NCBI GenBank assembly: GCA_902777005.1
Contig: CACYSB010000002.1
Coordinates: 1-64,000, forward strand
DNA length: 64,000 nucleotides
DNA from: an uncultured Bacteroidota bacterium
Lineage (GTDB): Bacteria > Bacteroidota > Bacteroidia > Bacteroidales > P3
Reading direction: 5' to 3'
Shown: positions 61,773-64,000 of the stretch, one piece after another
How positions within the stretch are numbered: position 1 is the stretch's first letter
Layout of the letters: each line of letters begins with the position of its first letter
The notes under the pieces: generated by a model
Told to the model about the DNA's origin: nothing
Database searches by the model: none
Seen by the model: the letters and a program-made list of their open reading frames with translations, nothing else
Made by a program: the position numbers and the translations under genes

Positions 61773-61793
61773 AGTTAAAAGTGTTTTGGGTTG

Positions 61794-61866
61794 TGGAGTA
61801 TACGGGAGTCGAACCCGTTGCCTTCAGATTGCGAACCTGACGCTCTACCAAATGAGCTAATACCCC
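61794..61866 (-). tRNA. tRNA-Ala (CGC)
   Basis: A 73-nt cloverleaf on the minus strand: acceptor GGGGTAT / ATACTCC with the G3-U70 pair that marks alanine tRNAs, D-arm GCTC/GAGC, anticodon stem TCAGG/TCTGA with loop TTCGCAA giving CGC, T-arm ACGGG-TTCGACT-CCCGT. CCA is not encoded. Confidence 0.88.
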
Positions 61867-61940
61867 GTATTTGGTGTTGGTGAGTCACCTGTTAGCTTTT
61901 TACTAAAAAAGGGCCGTTATGTCGACCCTTCTTTGTTTTG

Positions 61941-62014
<74 letters not shown>

Positions 62015-62038
62015 GTTTGTCTCTCTCGAAATCGGGTG

Positions 62039-62069
62039 CAAAAGTACAACCTTTTTCCAATATGGCAAA
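62039..62069 (-). promoter_or_regulatory. strong stable-RNA promoter for tRNA-Ala genes
   Basis: TACTTTTG (-7, 62039-62046) and TTTG (-33, 62066-62069) with a 19-bp spacer, then GC-rich CACCCG. Closely resembles the tRNA-Glu promoter at 42865-42895. It may also read into purD. Confidence 0.8.
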
Positions 62070-62170
62070 ATTTTTTTTGTCCTAGTATGTTCTGGTATAG
62101 TATTAACTGTTGTTATACAGAGAATTGGCTGTAATAAAAATTTAGAATTGCATGGTTGTAGGACCATTAT

Positions 62171-62205
62171 AAAACGCCCTGCCACAACCTGTGGCAGGGC
62201 GTTTT
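62171..62205. terminator. strong terminator after gtrA-like gene
   Basis: AAAACGCCCTGCCACA-ACC-TGTGGCAGGGCGTTTT: 16 perfect pairs and a 3-nt loop, 16 bp beyond the minus-strand stop at 62221. A-T-rich ends let it work on both strands. Confidence 0.9.
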
Positions 62206-62220
62206 AGGGGGTCGAACTAT

Positions 62221-62631
62221 TCACTGTTTTTTGCGGAAAGTGAAGAGCATGTTGCCAAAGAAATTCCACAGTGTGGTGACACCGACGGCGAACACCCATA
62301 TAAGGTAGAAACGCCAGTCGTCGAACCAGTCGGGCAGCAGATTTCCTGTAATCCACATGGTGCCGTTGTTCACGCCCAGACCTATGACGGATACGAGTAT
62401 GAACTTCAGGTACTCAACGGCAACTTGTTTCTCTTGGCTGTGGAATGTCCAGATGCGGTTGAGGATGTAGTTTGTGGTGGCGGCGGTGACAAAGCCGATG
62501 GTGTTGGCTAAAAAAGGGTTTAGCCCAACAACCTCCTTGAAGAGGTAGAGCACACTGAAATGCACCAGCATACCGCTGGCGCCCACAATGCCGAACTTGA
62601 TGAACTTGGTGATGAGGGGGCGGAGCTCCAT
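62221..62631 (-). CDS. GtrA family membrane protein
   Basis: A 136-residue protein with four membrane helices. KFIKFGIVGASGMLVHFSVLYLF at the start and NTIGFVTAATTNYILNRIWTF near 43 are the GtrA signature. GtrA-like proteins are thought to flip or hold polyprenol-linked sugars for cell-surface glycan modification. It overlaps the upstream secreted-protein gene by 1 bp (TAATG). No glycosyltransferase lies beside it. Confidence 0.92.
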   Translation of the reverse strand: MELRPLITKFIKFGIVGASGMLVHFSVLYLFKEVVGLNPFLANTIGFVTAATTNYILNRIWTFHSQEKQVAVEYLKFILVSVIGLGVNNGTMWITGNLLPDWFDDWRFYLIWVFAVGVTTLWNFFGNMLFTFRKKQ

Positions 62632-63266
62632 TAGTTGAAGATCTTTTCTTCAGGGCTGTGAATGATACCGGTCTTGCGCACTTTGATTTTCTTGTTGCTT
62701 TTCGATTTACTGATGCGTGGTGCAGGTTTTTTGACACGCGGTAGATATTGGATGTCTCCGTCTTCGTTAATCTCAAGGCCGTAGACCTTACGAGTGGCGA
62801 GGTTGCATTTTACGTGCCAGAAATGGCCACAACCACCTTTAGTTAGAAGGATGTCACTTGCAAGTTTTTCGTCTGTAAGATTCTCATCCCACAGAAAGTT
62901 GACCCATATGATATGGTCTCCACGGTCGTTAGTGAAGCCGACATATTGGCGGCGGTACATGCGCATGTGTTCATCGACTACAGGACACATGCCGCCTTGA
63001 TTGTAGTGCTCACGGTTTAGGTAAGCGATACGTTTTTGGATGAGTTTCTCAGTCTCGGCAATTTCTTCGTCGGTGGGCGTGAAACGTCCGTCTTGGTTCT
63101 CCACGGTGAAGTCAACCTCCCAATCCTGATGATAGCTCCAACCGTGGTAATTGTTGCCCCACACCTCGGCATTTTTCCATTTTTCGGTGGGTTCTATGTA
63201 TTCCTGTGCGTTGGCGAAAGAGGCCATCAACAGTAGGCCAAGCGTCAAAAACAGCGATTTCTTCAT
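62631..63266 (-). CDS. hypothetical secreted protein
   Basis: A 211-residue protein with a signal peptide (MKKSLFLTLGLLLMASFANAQ). The mature domain is unlike anything I can name; GGMCPVVDEHMRMYRRQYVGF and LLTKGGCGHFWHVKCNLATRKVYGLEINEDGDIQYLPRV look like a compact fold with three Cys and several His. The C-terminal 40 residues are basic and likely disordered (RISKSKSNKKIKVRK). Coupled to gtrA downstream. Confidence 0.7.
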   Translation of the reverse strand: MKKSLFLTLGLLLMASFANAQEYIEPTEKWKNAEVWGNNYHGWSYHQDWEVDFTVENQDGRFTPTDEEIAETEKLIQKRIAYLNREHYNQGGMCPVVDEHMRMYRRQYVGFTNDRGDHIIWVNFLWDENLTDEKLASDILLTKGGCGHFWHVKCNLATRKVYGLEINEDGDIQYLPRVKKPAPRISKSKSNKKIKVRKTGIIHSPEEKIFN

Positions 63267-63291
63267 GTTTTTATTCCTTAGTTTTCAAATG

Positions 63292-63299
63292 CAAAGATA
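63292..63299 (-). promoter_or_regulatory. promoter -7 box for secreted protein-gtrA unit
   Basis: TATCTTTG on the minus strand, 25 bp before the ATG at 63266. Confidence 0.65.
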
Positions 63300-63350
63300 C
63301 TCATATTTCGGCATCTGCACAAATTTTTTTTCTAATTTACAAAAAAGTAG

Positions 63351-63358
63351 TATATTTG
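63351..63358 (+). promoter_or_regulatory. promoter -7 box for CoA-transferase gene
   Basis: TATATTTG, 44 bp before the ATG at 63403. Confidence 0.6.
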
Positions 63359-63402
63359 CAATTTGAAATAGTAACGGAAAATAGATAAAAAAAGTATACG
63401 TT

Positions 63403-64000
63403 ATGAACAAATTTGTCACAGTAAAAGAGGCCGCCGACAAGATTCACGACGGCATGACCGTTATGGTCGGAGGTTTCCTTGGCGTTGGCAACCCCATCGC
63501 TCTCATTGATGAGCTCGTAGCCCGCAATGTTAAAGACCTTACCATTATTTGCAACGACACCGCCTATCCTGAGGTGGGTGTTGGCAAACTCATTACCAAC
63601 CATCAGGTGAAGGCTCTCATCGCCACCCATATCGGCACCAACAACAACACGATAGACCAGATGAACGCCGGGGAACTGAAGGTCACACTCCAGCCTCAGG
63701 GCACCCTCGCCGAGCAAATTCGTGCTGCCGGAGCCGGTCTCGGTGGTGTGTTGACTCAGACTGGTCTCGGTACCGTCGTTGAGAATGGCAAGCAGAAGGT
63801 CACCGTTGATGGCAAGGAGTATCTCCTTGAGAAACCCGTCCATGCCGACGTCGCCATCATTGGTGCCAACATCTCCGATGAGGAAGGCAACCTCGTGTAC
63901 AAGGGCACTAGCCAGAACTTTAGCCCCATGATGGCTACCGCCGCTGACACCGTCATCGTCGAGCCGCAGGAGATTGTGGCCACCGGCAGCATCGCCCCTG
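63403..64000 (+). CDS. CoA-transferase subunit A, cut by window edge
   Basis: The first 199 codons of a family I CoA-transferase alpha subunit (3-oxoacid or acetate CoA-transferase, AtoD/ScoA type, about 215-220 residues). MNKFVTVKEAADKIHDGMTVMVGGFLGVGNPIALIDELV gives the start and glycine-rich CoA loop; TQTGLGTVVENGKQKVTVDGKEYLLEKP and ADVAIIGANISDEEGNLVYKG are family blocks. It moves CoA between acyl groups, for example in butyrate or acetate metabolism. The beta subunit should follow beyond the edge. Confidence 0.93.
   Translation, partial: MNKFVTVKEAADKIHDGMTVMVGGFLGVGNPIALIDELVARNVKDLTIICNDTAYPEVGVGKLITNHQVKALIATHIGTNNNTIDQMNAGELKVTLQPQGTLAEQIRAAGAGLGGVLTQTGLGTVVENGKQKVTVDGKEYLLEKPVHADVAIIGANISDEEGNLVYKGTSQNFSPMMATAADTVIVEPQEIVATGSIAP

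Noticed and set aside
61905-61935. Terminator between the two tRNA-Ala genes
   Set aside because: Only AAGGG/CCCTT pairs well with a mismatched stem; too weak to call, and it would separate genes likely transcribed together.

Overview
The window is chromosomal DNA from a member of the Bacteroidetes, most likely the order Bacteroidales. Several things in the sequence point there. Promoters follow the TAnnTTTG (-7) / TTTG (-33) pattern (for example TATCTTTG at 4404, 49391 and 56833). Shine-Dalgarno sequences are mostly absent. Characteristic families are present: DUF5606, DUF4369/TlpA-type thioredoxins, the PnuT thiamine locus, ORF6N/KilA-N genes and DUF1343/NamZ. Gene order is dense, with long runs of 4-bp ATGA overlaps. 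I cannot name the genus. No rRNA, CRISPR array or intact transposase was seen.

Layout. (1) 1-3618 is an AT-richer accessory segment: a 13-codon nifJ-like start fragment, a zinc-ribbon/WG-repeat protein, an unknown protein, and an ORF6N - shrunken KilA-N - ORF6N operon. That operon carries large near-perfect palindromes inside its coding sequence and an operator-like palindrome over its predicted start point. It is followed by an intergenic region with four tandem 11-bp repeats. (2) 3619-11021 (+) holds small metabolic and redox genes: flavin reductase-like lipoprotein, methyltransferase, EFR1 ferredoxin, ThrE exporter, MutT, cupin, mutarotase. (3) 10997-20999 (-) holds nitroreductase, DNA glycosylase, YbaK, a glycosyltransferase, TatD, then a S41 protease/TlpA/Mrp/NifU/cobalamin adenosyltransferase operon and a NUDIX gene. 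(4) 21000-39363 (-) holds metG, secreted proteins and a seven-gene envelope/isoprenoid/pyrimidine operon (M23 peptidase, dxr, rseP, lptF, pyrK, pyrD, kinase). PpiD/SurA-type foldase, C69 dipeptidase, threonine dehydrogenase and cytidine deaminase follow. (5) 39444-51675 has mixed strands: rsgA, marC, eno, rpsT, tRNA-Glu, efp, a glutaminyl-cyclase-like lipoprotein, manC/lptB/kdsD and recQ. (6) 51729-56504 (-) holds a nitroreductase and a LysM-M23/trmD/clpP/dut/namZ operon. (7) 56833-60496 (+) is a TPP-riboswitch-controlled thiamine salvage operon (TonB receptor, PnuT, thiamine pyrophosphokinase). (8) 60486-64000 holds purD, two tRNA-Ala genes, GtrA, a secreted protein, and the start of a CoA-transferase operon.

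The most interesting signals are DNA-level. The first is the 25-31 nt palindromes inside the two ORF6N genes, whose arms co-vary between copies. The second is a family of dispersed intergenic hairpin repeats, five copies, each just upstream of a minus-strand gene. The third is a set of degenerate 7-bp tandem arrays inserted in or between genes, which encode the same peptide in unrelated proteins and coincide with a truncated gene. All functional statements are homology recognition by eye; nothing was searched or computed.
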